42,779 bases of DNA from Halobacillus faecis (GCF_007991335.1 NZ_BJYD01000037.1:1-42779); one strand, 5' to 3'. Shown: positions 7,050-15,923, counted from the first letter of the stretch. Translations and numbers: made by a program. Notes: generated by a model not told the origin, from the sequence alone.

Positions 7050-8117
7050 ATGAAATTAGGCGCACGTATGATGAAGACAGGATTAGCTGTAGGGATTGCC
7101 CTTTATATCGGTCATTTGATCGGTTTCATCTCTCCCCTACTCGCTGCGATCGCTGTCGTCTTTTCCATTCAACCTTCCATTTATCGATCTTATCAATCCA
7201 TCATCGAGCAAGTACAAGGCAATACAATCGGTGCGTTGATTGCCATCGTTGCCGTCTTCACTCTCGGCAACGACCCGTTCATCGTAGGGTTTGCAATCAT
7301 TCTTGTCATTGGATTGACAACGACATTAAAAATGAACGAAAACACGATTGCTCTAGCGGTTGTTGCTGTCATTGCCCTGATGGACTCGACGGATCAAACG
7401 TTTTTATATTTCGCAGGTTCCAGGTTCACTTCCATGCTGCTCGGAATTCTCGCGGCATTTATCGTCAATCTTGTTTTTCTTCCACCACGTTATGAAACAA
7501 GGCTATTCACGAAAATTGACCGTGCGACCAATGATATATTGCAATGGCTGAGAGTGACAACAAGAAATTTATCCGATGAACCAGCTCTAAAATATGAAAT
7601 TACAAGAATACAGGATGATATGCGTTGGGTTGACCATACCTATCTTCTCTATTCAGAAGAAAGAACGTACTTTAAAGGGAGCCACTTTTCTAAAGGAAGA
7701 AAAATGGTCCTTTTCCGCCAGTTGATAACAACAACTAAAAAGTCTTTCGATGTGCTGAAAGCTTTTTACAGATTAGAACATAAAATTGAACAAATTCCAG
7801 AACAATTTCAAGATGCTGTGGTCCAAGAACTTGATAAACTGATCAACGCGCATGAGAAATTAATCCTGAGTCTTAAAGGCCGTATTAAGAACACGCATAA
7901 ACAATCGTTAAGACGGATAGAAGAACCTGACATCCCTTTGCTCGTTGAACGACTGATGAGCGTTTACCAAGAAAGCAACAATCCTGATAAACTGGTCTTC
8001 CTTCCCCTTGCCTCGCAACTGATGGAGTATCATTATCAGTTGGAGCGACTCAAGAAGTTACTCAAAAGTTACCAGGCACATCATCAGGATGATTTTATCC
8101 AAACCTCAGAAAAATAA
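7050..8117 (+). CDS. ygaE: Aromatic acid exporter family protein YgaE
   Basis: A membrane protein of about 355 residues. The N-terminal third contains several hydrophobic helices (roughly the first 140 residues) and matches the ArAE/FUSC-type exporter domain; the remainder is a soluble, helical, charged cytoplasmic domain. Family members are proposed to export aromatic or other organic acids, but the substrate here is unknown. Start candidates are ATGs at 7038, 7041 and 7050. The AAAGGA (7033-7038) site favours 7050, giving MKLGARMMKTG, the usual family N-terminus. It is syntenic with B. subtilis ygaE, next to the ygaD ABC gene. Confidence 0.85.
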   Translation: MKLGARMMKTGLAVGIALYIGHLIGFISPLLAAIAVVFSIQPSIYRSYQSIIEQVQGNTIGALIAIVAVFTLGNDPFIVGFAIILVIGLTTTLKMNENTIALAVVAVIALMDSTDQTFLYFAGSRFTSMLLGILAAFIVNLVFLPPRYETRLFTKIDRATNDILQWLRVTTRNLSDEPALKYEITRIQDDMRWVDHTYLLYSEERTYFKGSHFSKGRKMVLFRQLITTTKKSFDVLKAFYRLEHKIEQIPEQFQDAVVQELDKLINAHEKLILSLKGRIKNTHKQSLRRIEEPDIPLLVERLMSVYQESNNPDKLVFLPLASQLMEYHYQLERLKKLLKSYQAHHQDDFIQTSEK

Positions 8118-8122
8118 AACCA

Positions 8123-8157
8123 AAGCCGAGTATGTCAAACATACTCGGCTTCTTATA
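8123..8157 (+). terminator. Terminator of ygaE
   Basis: A perfect stem of 11-12 bp (8124-8134 with 8140-8150) and a five-base loop, then a T-rich stretch. Confidence 0.8.
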
Positions 8158-8165
8158 TCTCCTGC

Positions 8166-8200
8166 AAAAAAAATAGCTCAAGGTATAAAACCTTGAGCTA
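8166..8200 (-). terminator. Terminator of the ygaD-type ABC gene
   Basis: A perfect 10-bp stem (8191-8200 with 8174-8183), followed on the minus strand by eight U (8166-8173). Confidence 0.9.
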
Positions 8201-8204
8201 TAGG

Positions 8205-9977
8205 TTACGTCCCCATATATTCTTGTTTATGGTCATCCAGTTCCTGCACTTGGTACAGGTCATAATAATGCCCCTTCTTCTTCATTAACTCCTGATGAGA
8301 GCCGACCTCTACAATTTCACCATTCTCGATGTGAACAATCCGATCCGCATGAGTGATCGTAGAAAGTCTATGGGCTACGATAAATGTGGTCCGTTCAGAA
8401 GCTAAGCGTTCAAGAGCATTTTGAATAAGGTGCTCACTTTCCAAGTCCAGCGCAGAAGTCGCTTCATCTAAAACGAGAAGTGGAGGGTTTTTCAAGAATA
8501 CCCGAGCTATTGCGACTCTTTGCTTTTGACCCCCAGATAATTTCACTCCTCTTTCACCGACTAATGTGTCATAACCATTCGGAAGCTCCATAATGAATTC
8601 GTGGGCATTAGCGGCTTTAGCAGCCTCGATCATCTGTTCATCGGTAGCATCCGGGTTTCCCATTCTTATATTCATGGCAATGGATTCACTAAAGAGAATA
8701 TTATCCTGAAGCACCATCCCGATGTTATCCCTGAGAGATCTGGCCTCGAAGTCTCTAATATCTGTACCATCAATAGAGATTCGACCTGCAGTGACATCGT
8801 AGAATCGAGGGATCAAGCTAATCAGCGTCGACTTTCCGCCCCCACTCATGCCGACAAATGCGATGGTCTCTCCCTGCTTAATATCCAAATCTACGTTTTT
8901 AAGGACAAGCGGATCTTCTTCATCATATTTAAAGGAGACACCTTCTATTTTGACATCCCCTCTCACATGTTCCATTTTCTTTGCCCCCGGTTTATCCACA
9001 ATATCGTATTTTTCATCCACGAATTCAAAAACACGATCCATAGAAGCGATGGATTGAGTAAGCACGGTCGCTGAATTGACGAGACGCCGAAGTGGATTAT
9101 ACACCCGATCCATATAGCCGACAAAAGCAACCATTGTACCGATAGTCAGGGAACCTGTGATCACTTGATACCCTGCAAAAGCAATAACTAATAAAGGAGC
9201 TAGATCTGTAATCGTATTGGTCACTGAATAGGTGTAGGCGTTCCAATTTGTATGAGTGATCGCTTTATCCAGGAAGTTCTTATTTTTCGCACCAAACTGT
9301 TCCTGTTCATGATCCTCAAGAGCAAAACTTCTCGTTACAGGAACCCCTTGAACCCGTTCGTGCAAATGCCCCTGTACTTCTGCGAGAGCCTGTGAACGAT
9401 CACGGGTAAGCTTCCGTAATCGCGCATAAAAATACTTGACTGCAAATCCATAGAAAGGGAACAACGCAATGGATACCAGTGTCAGCCATGGATCCATCGT
9501 TAACATGATAATGATCGCAATCACAATCGTAATCATATCCAGCCATATGTTCATGAGACCTGTAATGACAAACGTTTTCGTCTGCTCCACATCATGAATA
9601 ACTCGGGAGATAATTTCCCCTGTTTTCGTTCTAGAATAAAAGCGTAAACTCAAACGTTGGATATGATCGAAAAGCTTTTCCCTAATATCATATAAGATAT
9701 GACTCCCAATCCATTGCGCCAAGTATTGCCTGATGTATTCGATAGGCGGGCGCAAGATGAGGAAGATGAGAAACGCTCCACCTAAAATGAGGAACAACTG
9801 ATCCAATCGTTCGGCCTGCGTCATATCTTCAGCGTTGATAATATGATCAATGACATACTTAATAATTAGCGGCATTAACAAAGGGATAGAAAATTTAACG
9901 ATTCCTATAAGTACAGTGAGGATAATTTTCCCTTTGTAAGGCTGCACAAATCGTAAATACCTTTTTATACTGTCCAA
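8205..9977 (-). CDS. ygaD: ABC transporter, fused permease/ATPase (YgaD type)
   Basis: A half-transporter of 590 residues of the multidrug/lipid exporter type (MsbA/Sav1866-like) that works as a dimer in the membrane. Six transmembrane helices occupy about residues 1-320. The ATPase domain follows, with Walker [10 protein letters not shown], the Q-loop, the signature LSGGQKQR, Walker [13 protein letters not shown] and the switch His in FIVAHRLST. The start is TTG at 9977, preceded by GAAGGTG; no ATG nearby is better placed. Substrate is unknown. It follows ygaC on the same strand, as in B. subtilis. Confidence 0.93.
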   Translation of the reverse strand: MDSIKRYLRFVQPYKGKIILTVLIGIVKFSIPLLMPLIIKYVIDHIINAEDMTQAERLDQLFLILGGAFLIFLILRPPIEYIRQYLAQWIGSHILYDIREKLFDHIQRLSLRFYSRTKTGEIISRVIHDVEQTKTFVITGLMNIWLDMITIVIAIIIMLTMDPWLTLVSIALFPFYGFAVKYFYARLRKLTRDRSQALAEVQGHLHERVQGVPVTRSFALEDHEQEQFGAKNKNFLDKAITHTNWNAYTYSVTNTITDLAPLLVIAFAGYQVITGSLTIGTMVAFVGYMDRVYNPLRRLVNSATVLTQSIASMDRVFEFVDEKYDIVDKPGAKKMEHVRGDVKIEGVSFKYDEEDPLVLKNVDLDIKQGETIAFVGMSGGGKSTLISLIPRFYDVTAGRISIDGTDIRDFEARSLRDNIGMVLQDNILFSESIAMNIRMGNPDATDEQMIEAAKAANAHEFIMELPNGYDTLVGERGVKLSGGQKQRVAIARVFLKNPPLLVLDEATSALDLESEHLIQNALERLASERTTFIVAHRLSTITHADRIVHIENGEIVEVGSHQELMKKKGHYYDLYQVQELDDHKQEYMGT

Positions 9978-10016
9978 ACCAACACCTTCTTTCTAAACCT
10001 TTCAAACAACAACGAA

Positions 10017-10037
10017 GCGCACTTTTTATAAGTGCGC
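10017..10037 (-). terminator. Hairpin after ygaC
   Basis: A perfect 8-bp stem (GCGCACTT with AAGTGCGC). The downstream minus-strand sequence is only moderately U-rich, so it may attenuate rather than end transcription into ygaD. Confidence 0.45.
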
Positions 10038-10046
10038 AATCAGTCA

Positions 10047-10574
10047 TTATCTATACGTTAAATACCTTTCATACCACTGATCGATGAATTCCGGAGAAAA
10101 CGGTCCTTTCCGCTGACGAATCCACCTGATTAAAATATCGATGTTGTTATAAAGGATGCGATCCAGCACATGTGGATAGTTCATCCGTTTTTTATGAATT
10201 TCATATTCGTCTTCATCGAGTATTTTATAGGTCATATCAGGGAAAATTTTCACATCCAGGTCATAATCAATATATTTGATGGTCTCATCTTCGTAAACGA
10301 AGGGAGAACTAATATTGCAGTAATAATAGACTCCATCATTCCTTAACATACCGATAATGTTGAACCAATATTTAGAGTGGAAATAACAGATGGCCGGTTC
10401 TCTGGTGATCCATCTTCTGCCATCACTTTCTGTTACTTCCGTACGGTCATTGGCTCCGATGATCACATGTCTTGTCCCTTTCAATATCGTGGTACTATCC
10501 CAAACTCGGTGTAACTGCCCATTGTGCTTATAGCTCTGGATTTCGATCCGTTTACCTGCTTCTGGGCCGGGCAT
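10047..10574 (-). CDS. ygaC: DUF402 nucleoside tri-/diphosphate phosphatase family protein YgaC
   Basis: A cytoplasmic protein of 175 residues of the DUF402 family. Its Staphylococcus relative (Ntdp) hydrolyses nucleoside tri- and diphosphates. The characteristic segment runs from [15 protein letters not shown] through YYCNISSPF and [15 protein letters not shown], where acidic residues bind divalent metal. The ATG at 10574 (MPGPEAGKR) is chosen because GGGAAGGGGGG lies just upstream; the frame extends 11 codons further without a ribosome-binding site. A -10 TATAAT at 10617-10622 on the minus strand probably drives it. Confidence 0.9.
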   Translation of the reverse strand: MPGPEAGKRIEIQSYKHNGQLHRVWDSTTILKGTRHVIIGANDRTEVTESDGRRWITREPAICYFHSKYWFNIIGMLRNDGVYYYCNISSPFVYEDETIKYIDYDLDVKIFPDMTYKILDEDEYEIHKKRMNYPHVLDRILYNNIDILIRWIRQRKGPFSPEFIDQWYERYLTYR

Positions 10575-10713
10575 ACAATCCCCCCTTCCCTTTCTATTCC
10601 ATTTCACCTTCTACCTATTATAACGACAAATGAAGTGGATTGAAAACAATTGGACCAGAGACAGGAGTATTCAATCAACCCTCCCCCGCTCTATTCCAGA
10701 ATACCTTCCAATT

Positions 10714-11048
10714 GTGGAATACTCAGTTTCGAGATTTTGGTTGAGTGGAAGGGGTCGGAAGCAACTCTCGAAACTACCTTCCAGCAATAGGAGTTTTATG
10801 ATTGAGAGTCCTATATCAACGCGGTCTAAGCAGGACTTAAAACAGTTTTAGGCAAGGTACTATAAGAGTGATTTCGAGAACCTCATATGGCAAAGGGGCG
10901 GAGGGAAACGGTGAGACTCCTGTGGGAAGTGCGTGGTAGATGAGACCCCGAAGAGCGTTAGCTCGAGGAGGCTCATCACTCGCCCACGGAAAGCGAACCT
11001 TTTCCCGGAGCCCCTAAATCCACACAAACACCTCGAAATCGAGCCAAT
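10714..11048. repeat. Palindromic repeat element R1 (diverged copy)
   Basis: The left end GTGGAATACTCAGTTTCGAG (10714-10733) matches the terminal sequence of R2 and R3 with one change. The right end (11032-11048) keeps only CTCGAAA and GAG. Inside, 10896-11015 is the same GC-rich block (GGGGCGGAGGG ... GAGGAGGCTCA ... GCGAAC) found in R2 and R3, in the R3 orientation. It fills the gap between ygaC and sspE and has no coding capacity. Confidence 0.75.
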
Positions 11049-11084
11049 CCTGCCGAATGGTTGAATAACATGATAAAGGTATGT

Positions 11085-11122
11085 AAATAAAAGAAGCCGC
11101 CCACAAAAGGGGCGACTTCTTC
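11085..11122 (-). terminator. Terminator of sspE
   Basis: A 10-bp stem (11110-11119 with 11093-11102, G-U included) followed on the minus strand by UUUUAUUU. Confidence 0.75.
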
Positions 11123-11179
11123 AATCGGGGGATTGATACAGGCTAAAAGGCAGCCTGGCCAACCTACCAACCACTCAGG

Positions 11180-11356
11180 TTATTTTTTCTTAGCCTGAGA
11201 TTTTTGGTTCTGCTGCTGTACGTGCTGAGGATCAGTTTGTTGAGCGAATTCAGCGCCGTATTGGGATTTCCCTTGTGCAGCTTGTTGGTTTTGTTGTTTC
11301 ACGTGGTTAACGTCTGTACCAGCTGCTGTTTTGTTTTGTTTCGGTTGCTTAGCCAT
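11180..11356 (-). CDS. sspE: Gamma-type small acid-soluble spore protein
   Basis: A 58-residue Gln-rich protein with two imperfect repeats, each with the TD...HVKQQNQ or HVQQQNQ pattern, separated by a YGAEFAQQTD segment carrying the germination protease cleavage motif (EFA). This is the gamma-type SASP, an amino-acid reserve in the forespore that does not coat DNA. It is shorter than B. subtilis SspE (84 residues). The ATG at 11356 follows GGAGGTG with six-base spacing; three codons upstream in the same frame lack a site. A sigma-G-like promoter precedes it. Neighbours yfhS/mutY and ygaC match B. subtilis. Confidence 0.93.
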   Translation of the reverse strand: MAKQPKQNKTAAGTDVNHVKQQNQQAAQGKSQYGAEFAQQTDPQHVQQQNQKSQAKKK

Positions 11357-11377
11357 GTTTATCACCTCCGCAAAAAT

Positions 11378-11407
11378 TATTGTGTACAGGAGGTGGTTGT
11401 TTCATTC
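11378..11407 (-). promoter_or_regulatory. Sigma-G-like promoter of sspE
   Basis: On the minus strand -35 GAATG (11403-11407), 18 bp, and -10 CACAATA (11378-11384), close to the forespore consensus GHATR-N17/18-CATNHTA. Confidence 0.55.
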
Positions 11408-11430
11408 CAAAAAATAAAAAATTTTTATAG

Positions 11431-11458
11431 AAAAAAAACCGCCCCAATCGGAGCGGCT
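11431..11458 (-). terminator. Terminator of the LysM/NlpC gene
   Basis: CCGCUCC-GAUU-GGGGCGG on the minus strand followed by eight U. Confidence 0.88.
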
Positions 11459-11465
11459 TAAAATA

Positions 11466-12533
11466 TTAATGAGATAATCTTTTCGTACCGATATAGCGTT
11501 GACTCCAGTAGTTACTGGACAATGAACTAATTTCAACACCATTTGTAGATCCAGTGTGGATGAAGCTGTTATTCCCTACATAAATCCCGGCATGGGATGC
11601 ACCTGGCTTATAAGTTTCGAAAAACACAAGATCTCCAACCTGACGATTTGAGCCACTTACGGAATCCATTCTGCTATCTGCATAGATCGATGCAACCGTA
11701 CGTGGGATACTTACACCTTCCTGAGCAAATACGTATTGAAGGAAACCACTGCAATCAAATCCTGCAGGAGAAGTACCCGCCCACTGATACGGAGTACCAA
11801 TGTGCTTTTTAGCTTCTTGGATTAATCCATCTACAAATCCTGAGTTTGAAGAAGATGAATCCGTGGTAGAAGTATGACTAGAGCCCGATGAATCGGAAGA
11901 AGACCCAGAAGATGTAGGTTCTCCACTTACTTTCAACTTTTGACCTACATAGATGACATTTCCAGAAAGGCCATTAAGACTCTTCAAATTTGAAACAGAA
12001 GTTCCATGATTGTTCGCAATCAACCACAAGGAATCCCCACTTTGGACCGTGTAAGTACTTGTGGATTGTGAAGAACTGGAACTGTCACTTGAAGTACTTG
12101 TGTTACTGCTGGAGCTTGACGCACTCCCTGAAACCGAAAGCTCTTGACCAGGATGAATAACGTTACTAGACAAATTGTTAAGACTCTTCAGTTTTGAAAC
12201 AGACATATCGTGACGATTAGCGATTAGCCATAAGGAATCTCCAGACTTTACAGTATATGTACTGTTAGAGCTTGAAGAAGACGATGAATTGGATTGAGAT
12301 GAAGCTGATGAATCTTTTTCAACAATCAAAGATTGACCGACGTAGATCGTGTTTGAACTAAGATTATTCCAAGATTTGATTTCTGAAATAGACCCGTCAT
12401 ATTGATAACTCAATTTCCAAAGTGAATCCCCAGATTTCACTTTATGCAATTCATCAGCAAAAACAGAAGTTCCCCACAAAGATGCCCCAATCAAAGCTCC
12501 ACTGACAGCCGTTACCAATTTCTTTTTATTCAT
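11466..12533 (-). CDS. LysM/NlpC-P60 peptidoglycan DL-endopeptidase (LytE/CwlS type)
   Basis: A secreted cell-wall hydrolase of 355 residues that should cut the D-gamma-Glu-mDAP bond in stem peptides during growth or daughter-cell separation. A signal peptide (cut near residue 26 after VFA) is followed by three LysM domains (about 29-72, 92-135 and 160-203), joined by Ser-rich linkers, and a C-terminal NlpC/P60 domain with catalytic C261 (DCSGF), H314 (SHAGIYVG) and H326. Domain order matches B. subtilis LytE/CwlS. A WalR-type triple repeat lies about 165-190 bp upstream. Confident of activity class; which paralogue it represents is not certain. Confidence 0.93.
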   Translation of the reverse strand: MNKKKLVTAVSGALIGASLWGTSVFADELHKVKSGDSLWKLSYQYDGSISEIKSWNNLSSNTIYVGQSLIVEKDSSASSQSNSSSSSSSNSTYTVKSGDSLWLIANRHDMSVSKLKSLNNLSSNVIHPGQELSVSGSASSSSSNTSTSSDSSSSSQSTSTYTVQSGDSLWLIANNHGTSVSNLKSLNGLSGNVIYVGQKLKVSGEPTSSGSSSDSSGSSHTSTTDSSSSNSGFVDGLIQEAKKHIGTPYQWAGTSPAGFDCSGFLQYVFAQEGVSIPRTVASIYADSRMDSVSGSNRQVGDLVFFETYKPGASHAGIYVGNNSFIHTGSTNGVEISSLSSNYWSQRYIGTKRLSH

Positions 12534-12596
12534 TATATTCTTACTCTCCCCTATGTAATAATTGTTTAAATTGTTTGGTCAAATAACCTATGTCCT

Positions 12597-12625
12597 ATTA
12601 TTCACAAATGCCAACAATTTGTAAA
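12597..12625 (-). promoter_or_regulatory. Promoter of the LysM/NlpC gene
   Basis: On the minus strand -35 TTTACA (12620-12625), 17 bp, and -10 AATAAT (12597-12602). Confidence 0.5.
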
Positions 12626-12694
12626 TACTCCAAAACTTCTACAAATACCTACATTTGACCAAGAACATTGTCATATAGGGCTGGAACCCCTTTC

Positions 12695-12722
12695 GTTACA
12701 ATTACTTTACAGGTTTGTTACA
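12695..12722 (-). promoter_or_regulatory. WalR (YycF)-type triple half-site
   Basis: On the minus strand the sequence reads TGTAAC-N5-TGTAAA-N5-TGTAAC. The WalR consensus is TGTWAH-N5-TGTWAH, so the stretch holds two overlapping perfect boxes. It precedes a LytE-like autolysin, the classic WalR target. The yfhS start is about 75 bp to the other side. Confidence 0.75.
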
Positions 12723-12796
12723 TAGTAGATTGGGGACTTTTATCATGTATGACCTCAATTTTTTGACATAAATTAAGATCGAAGGAGGGTCTGTCT

Positions 12797-13021
12797 ATGT
12801 ATGTAGGACGGGATTTATCTGCTTTATCTATGGAGCCGAAACAAAAGTGGCAGGAAAAAGAGCTTGGTTACTTTCATTATGCTCTTTCCCAATCTTCTCC
12901 GTATTTGAACTCAGAAGGAATTACCCTTTTGCGTGAAATTAATGAAGAAATTAAGCGCCGCGGGGGTTTGGAGCAGCAAGAAGCTACTTGGACCAGCGGC
13001 ACTCATCCTGTTATCGATTAA
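12797..13021 (+). CDS. yfhS: YfhS family small protein
   Basis: A 74-residue soluble, charged protein with a helical middle (SPYLNSEGITLLREINEEIKR). It matches YfhS in length and in position between mutY and sspE in B. subtilis. Function unknown. GAAGGAGGG precedes the ATG by about eight bases. Its last 11 bases overlap the 3' end of mutY on the other strand, so the two genes converge without a terminator between them. Confidence 0.8.
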   Translation: MYVGRDLSALSMEPKQKWQEKELGYFHYALSQSSPYLNSEGITLLREINEEIKRRGGLEQQEATWTSGTHPVID

Positions 13022-14099
13022 TATAAGGGTGGGCTTTCTGGTGGGACACTGGAAATGGAAAGTCTTCCATGTTTTCAGGTGCAATGAATGTTGCACGTTC
13101 ATGGTCAAGTGTTCCTTCTTTCACAGTAACCTTGATGACTTCCATTTCCCATATCAGATGGGAAAATACATGCTTGATGCGTTTTACAGATTCCCCTACT
13201 TTAACCTTCAAACCATATTCACCATAAAACCAATTCTCGACCGCTTCCTGACCTACGTCTTCCAGAGGGACCATCGGATACTGCCACAAGGAAGCGAGCA
13301 GACCTGTGTCTGGTCTTTGCTCGATCAGGACCTCTCCCTTTTCATTTTGAACGAGAAGTAGCAAATATGGCGATTTCTTCTGTTTCTTTTTAGAAGCTTT
13401 CACTGGGAGCTCTGTTTCCACTCCTTCATCGAAAGCTCGACAGTGCTCTTGAACAGGGCACAGCATACAGGAAGGAGTTTTTGGTGTACAAACCAGGGCA
13501 CCGAGTTCCATCAATCCCTGATTAAAAGAAGAAGGGTCCTCTTCAGATATCAATTCTTTTACAAGCTCTTCAAAAAGCTTCCTCGCACTTTGTTTGCTAA
13601 TGTCATCCTCAACACGAAGAATTCTTGATAAGACCCTCATCACATTCCCATCAACCGCTGGGTCAGGTATATCATAGGCTATACTTAAGATAGCCCCTCG
13701 TGTATAGGGGCCAACGCCTTTGAGGCTGCCTAATTCTTCAGGATCAGCAGGAACGACTCCATCGTATTCCGATACAACCTCTCTCACAGCGTTTTGCAAA
13801 TTTCGCGCACGGGAATAGTAACCTAAGCCCTCCCACGCTTTCAAGACTTCCTGTTCATCTGCCTGAGCTAAAGCATCAGGTGTAGGAAATTTATCCATAA
13901 AATGATTAAAATAGGGAATGACCGTATCAACACGTGTTTGTTGGAGCATAATTTCTGATACCCAGACACGGTAAGGATCTTGATTTTCCCGCCATGGGAG
14001 AATCCGCTGCTCTTCTTTAAACCAATGAATTAAATCCTTCCTATAGGATTTCTTGTCGAAGTTTTTTAAAATATTATTTACTCTTTCAGTTCTTTTCAT
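13011..14099 (-). CDS. mutY: Adenine DNA glycosylase MutY
   Basis: Base-excision repair enzyme that removes adenine mispaired with 8-oxoguanine. It is 362 residues. The N-terminal helix-hairpin-helix domain carries the catalytic Glu E49 (SEIMLQQT), the GVGPYT hairpin and catalytic Asp D150 (AVDGNV). The 4Fe-4S cluster cysteines C204, C211, C214 and C220 have the C-x6-C-x2-C-x5-C spacing. The C-terminal NUDIX-like domain (about 240-355) recognises 8-oxoG. It is B. subtilis yfhQ by synteny, divergent from yfhP with 64 bp between. Confidence 0.96.
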   Translation of the reverse strand: MKRTERVNNILKNFDKKSYRKDLIHWFKEEQRILPWRENQDPYRVWVSEIMLQQTRVDTVIPYFNHFMDKFPTPDALAQADEQEVLKAWEGLGYYSRARNLQNAVREVVSEYDGVVPADPEELGSLKGVGPYTRGAILSIAYDIPDPAVDGNVMRVLSRILRVEDDISKQSARKLFEELVKELISEEDPSSFNQGLMELGALVCTPKTPSCMLCPVQEHCRAFDEGVETELPVKASKKKQKKSPYLLLLVQNEKGEVLIEQRPDTGLLASLWQYPMVPLEDVGQEAVENWFYGEYGLKVKVGESVKRIKHVFSHLIWEMEVIKVTVKEGTLDHERATFIAPENMEDFPFPVSHQKAHPYINR

Positions 14100-14163
14100 C
14101 GTTCTTCACCCTTCGTGATAAACTACTGTTGGAACGTCCGACCTGCCAAAGGAGGTATGGAAC

Positions 14164-15153
14164 TTGGATACAGGCACACATGTCGTCATGGGTGTTGCAT
14201 TAGGAGGACTCGCTACACTTGATCCAGTTGTTAATGCAAACCCTGACCTTTTCAATGCAGTTCTCATCGGAACAATGATCGGATCCCAGGCGCCAGATTC
14301 AGACACGGTACTAAAATTACGGAACAATGCGGTCTACATCAGACACCACCGCGGCATCACACATTCCATTCCTGCTGTGATTCTCTGGGGGATCAGCATT
14401 CCCAGCATCATTTATTTATTCACCCCTGAGGTGAACTTTTTACACCTTTGGCTTTGGACTTTTCTTGCTGTCATCCTGCATGTATTCGTAGATGTATTTA
14501 ATGCTTATGGGACTCAAGCGTATCGTCCTATTACAAAAAGATGGGTCGCTTATGGGTTCATCAATACCTTCGATCCCTATATTTTCACCTTGCACATTGC
14601 GGGCATTGTCGCATGGAATTTAGGCGCGGAACCCGGAATTTTATGGCTGATCCTATACTTTGTTATCGCCCTCTATTACTTGAAAAGGTACTTTGACAAA
14701 AGAGAACTTGTTCGTCTCATTCATGAAAACATCAAGGATGTCAAACAAATAGCGACTTCCCCCACAATGAAACAAAACGTATGGAGGATTGCCATTACTA
14801 CGCCAACTCATTATTACGTGGGAAGGGCTGAAAACGGACATTTAACCATCCTTGATACGTTCACCAATAAACCGATTGATTATGATGATCCGGTCGTTCA
14901 AAAAGCATTGACTGATCATAACATCAAAGCGTTTTTATCATTCTCTCCCGTCTACAGGTATGAGATGAGCTACTATGATGAATATACAGAAGTCAGGTTC
15001 ATTGACCTTCGATACCGCTCACGGGGACGTTACCCGTTTGTTGCATTAGCTCAAATAGATGATGAGCATGGAGACAAACTAAAAATCCTCAACTCCTATA
15101 CGGGATGGGTATTTACAGAAGAAAAACTTCAGAATAAAGTAAGTCCGATGTGA
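14164..15153 (+). CDS. yfhP: Membrane-bound metal-dependent hydrolase family protein YfhP
   Basis: A 329-residue inner-membrane protein of the YdjM/DUF457-type metal-dependent hydrolase family. The N-terminus MDTGTHVVMGVALGGLA and the SQAPDSD and RHHRGITHS motifs carry His/Asp residues expected to bind metal, followed by several hydrophobic helices (to about residue 190) and a soluble C-terminal domain. The start is TTG at 14164: AAAGGAGG lies eight bases upstream, while the nearby ATG at 14157 is in another frame. Located beside mutY as in B. subtilis. Substrate unknown. Confidence 0.9.
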   Translation: MDTGTHVVMGVALGGLATLDPVVNANPDLFNAVLIGTMIGSQAPDSDTVLKLRNNAVYIRHHRGITHSIPAVILWGISIPSIIYLFTPEVNFLHLWLWTFLAVILHVFVDVFNAYGTQAYRPITKRWVAYGFINTFDPYIFTLHIAGIVAWNLGAEPGILWLILYFVIALYYLKRYFDKRELVRLIHENIKDVKQIATSPTMKQNVWRIAITTPTHYYVGRAENGHLTILDTFTNKPIDYDDPVVQKALTDHNIKAFLSFSPVYRYEMSYYDEYTEVRFIDLRYRSRGRYPFVALAQIDDEHGDKLKILNSYTGWVFTEEKLQNKVSPM

Positions 15154-15183
15154 AGGAATCATAGGCACAACGAAAACATAAAG

Positions 15184-15212
15184 AAGGAGTCTCTCATGAT
15201 GAGAGGCTCCTT
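15184..15212. terminator. Bidirectional terminator between yfhP and yfhJ
   Basis: GGAGTCTCTCAT pairs with ATGAGAGGCTCC around a two-to-four-base loop. T runs follow on both strands. Confidence 0.75.
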
Positions 15213-15229
15213 TTCAAATCCTGCCCTTT

Positions 15230-15496
15230 TTAATGAAGATACCCTTTTTTCTCAAGCATCTTTTTGTATTTTGGATTTGTAGCAACAAATTCATGAAGTT
15301 TCGGCCCATAGTGATGGATCCACTGCACAACAATCTGTTCAGTCACCTGTTTCCCCTGGTAATCATGACCAGCCTTTGCTCGTGTGGATTCAAAATCTTC
15401 CCATAAAAGTTCCACCCATGTCCTTGCTTCGCCTATCGTTAGCTCCGGATTCTTCTCATATAATTTTTCAGCTAAACGCTGGTAAATTTCATTCAT
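15230..15496 (-). CDS. yfhJ: YfhJ family protein (WVELL motif)
   Basis: An 88-residue soluble protein with the diagnostic ARTWVELLWEDFE segment (about 23-35) of the WVELL/YfhJ family. Function unknown; restricted to Bacillaceae. The ATG at 15496 (MNEIYQRLAEKLYEKNP) is preferred because GGAGTGG lies just upstream; the upstream extension of 15 codons is unlike the family. It is divergent from sspK with a sigma-G-like promoter in between. Confidence 0.88.
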   Translation of the reverse strand: MNEIYQRLAEKLYEKNPELTIGEARTWVELLWEDFESTRAKAGHDYQGKQVTEQIVVQWIHHYGPKLHEFVATNPKYKKMLEKKGYLH

Positions 15497-15539
15497 GTGA
15501 CCACTCCATATTTGGCAATGTTTACAGTGCCATTGTAAC

Positions 15540-15568
15540 ACATACAGGCTCTAAGAAGGTACATACTA
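15540..15568 (+). promoter_or_regulatory. Sigma-G-like promoter of sspK
   Basis: -10 CATACTA (15562-15568) fits the sigma-G consensus exactly. A -35-like ACATA (15540-15544) is 17 bp upstream. Confidence 0.55.
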
Positions 15569-15607
15569 ATATTGTCTCTTCCATGAGACTTATGAGGAGG
15601 GTTACTG

Positions 15608-15781
15608 ATGCGTAATAAGGCAAAGAATTTCCCTAATGTAAAAATGACGCACGCACCGGATGACCAAAGCGAATATCTCGCGAAGCGTCCAGACGGCACG
15701 ATCAATAGCAAACCTCAGGAAAGAGCGGCTAGATCGAGACACCGTGATGTCAACGACGTAGGGAGGAATTACCATGGGTAA
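15608..15781 (+). CDS. sspK: Small acid-soluble spore protein K
   Basis: A 57-residue basic protein starting MRNKAKNFPN and containing SEYLAKRPDGTINSKPQERA, the pattern of the minor SASP SspK. It is made in the forespore and is a minor spore-core protein. AGGAGGG precedes the ATG at 15608. It sits in the yfh region as in B. subtilis. Its last eight bases overlap the next tiny gene, so the two are probably translationally coupled. Confidence 0.88.
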   Translation: MRNKAKNFPNVKMTHAPDDQSEYLAKRPDGTINSKPQERAARSRHRDVNDVGRNYHG

Positions 15782-15917
15782 ACGTAATTTCAAATCAAAG
15801 GCCACTGCTAACTATTCACACCGCAGCATCAAACATTTGAGCAGCCGTGTGAATGGGGAAACAGAACAAACGCAAGCAGACCAAATCACAGAAATCCAAA
15901 TGCGCAAACGCAACTAA
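15774..15917 (+). CDS. Small basic protein, YpzG-like (tentative)
   Basis: A 47-residue basic protein with the segment SSRVNGETEQTQ (23-34), which resembles the conserved core of the YpzG family of small, probably sporulation-related Bacillaceae proteins. The ATG at 15774 has a strong GGGAGGA site (15761-15767) inside the end of sspK, and the frame overlaps sspK by eight bases, which argues that it is a real gene in a two-gene forespore unit. The family assignment is from memory of the motif and is uncertain. Confidence 0.65.
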   Translation: MGKRNFKSKATANYSHRSIKHLSSRVNGETEQTQADQITEIQMRKRN

Positions 15918-15923
15918 TCTTAA

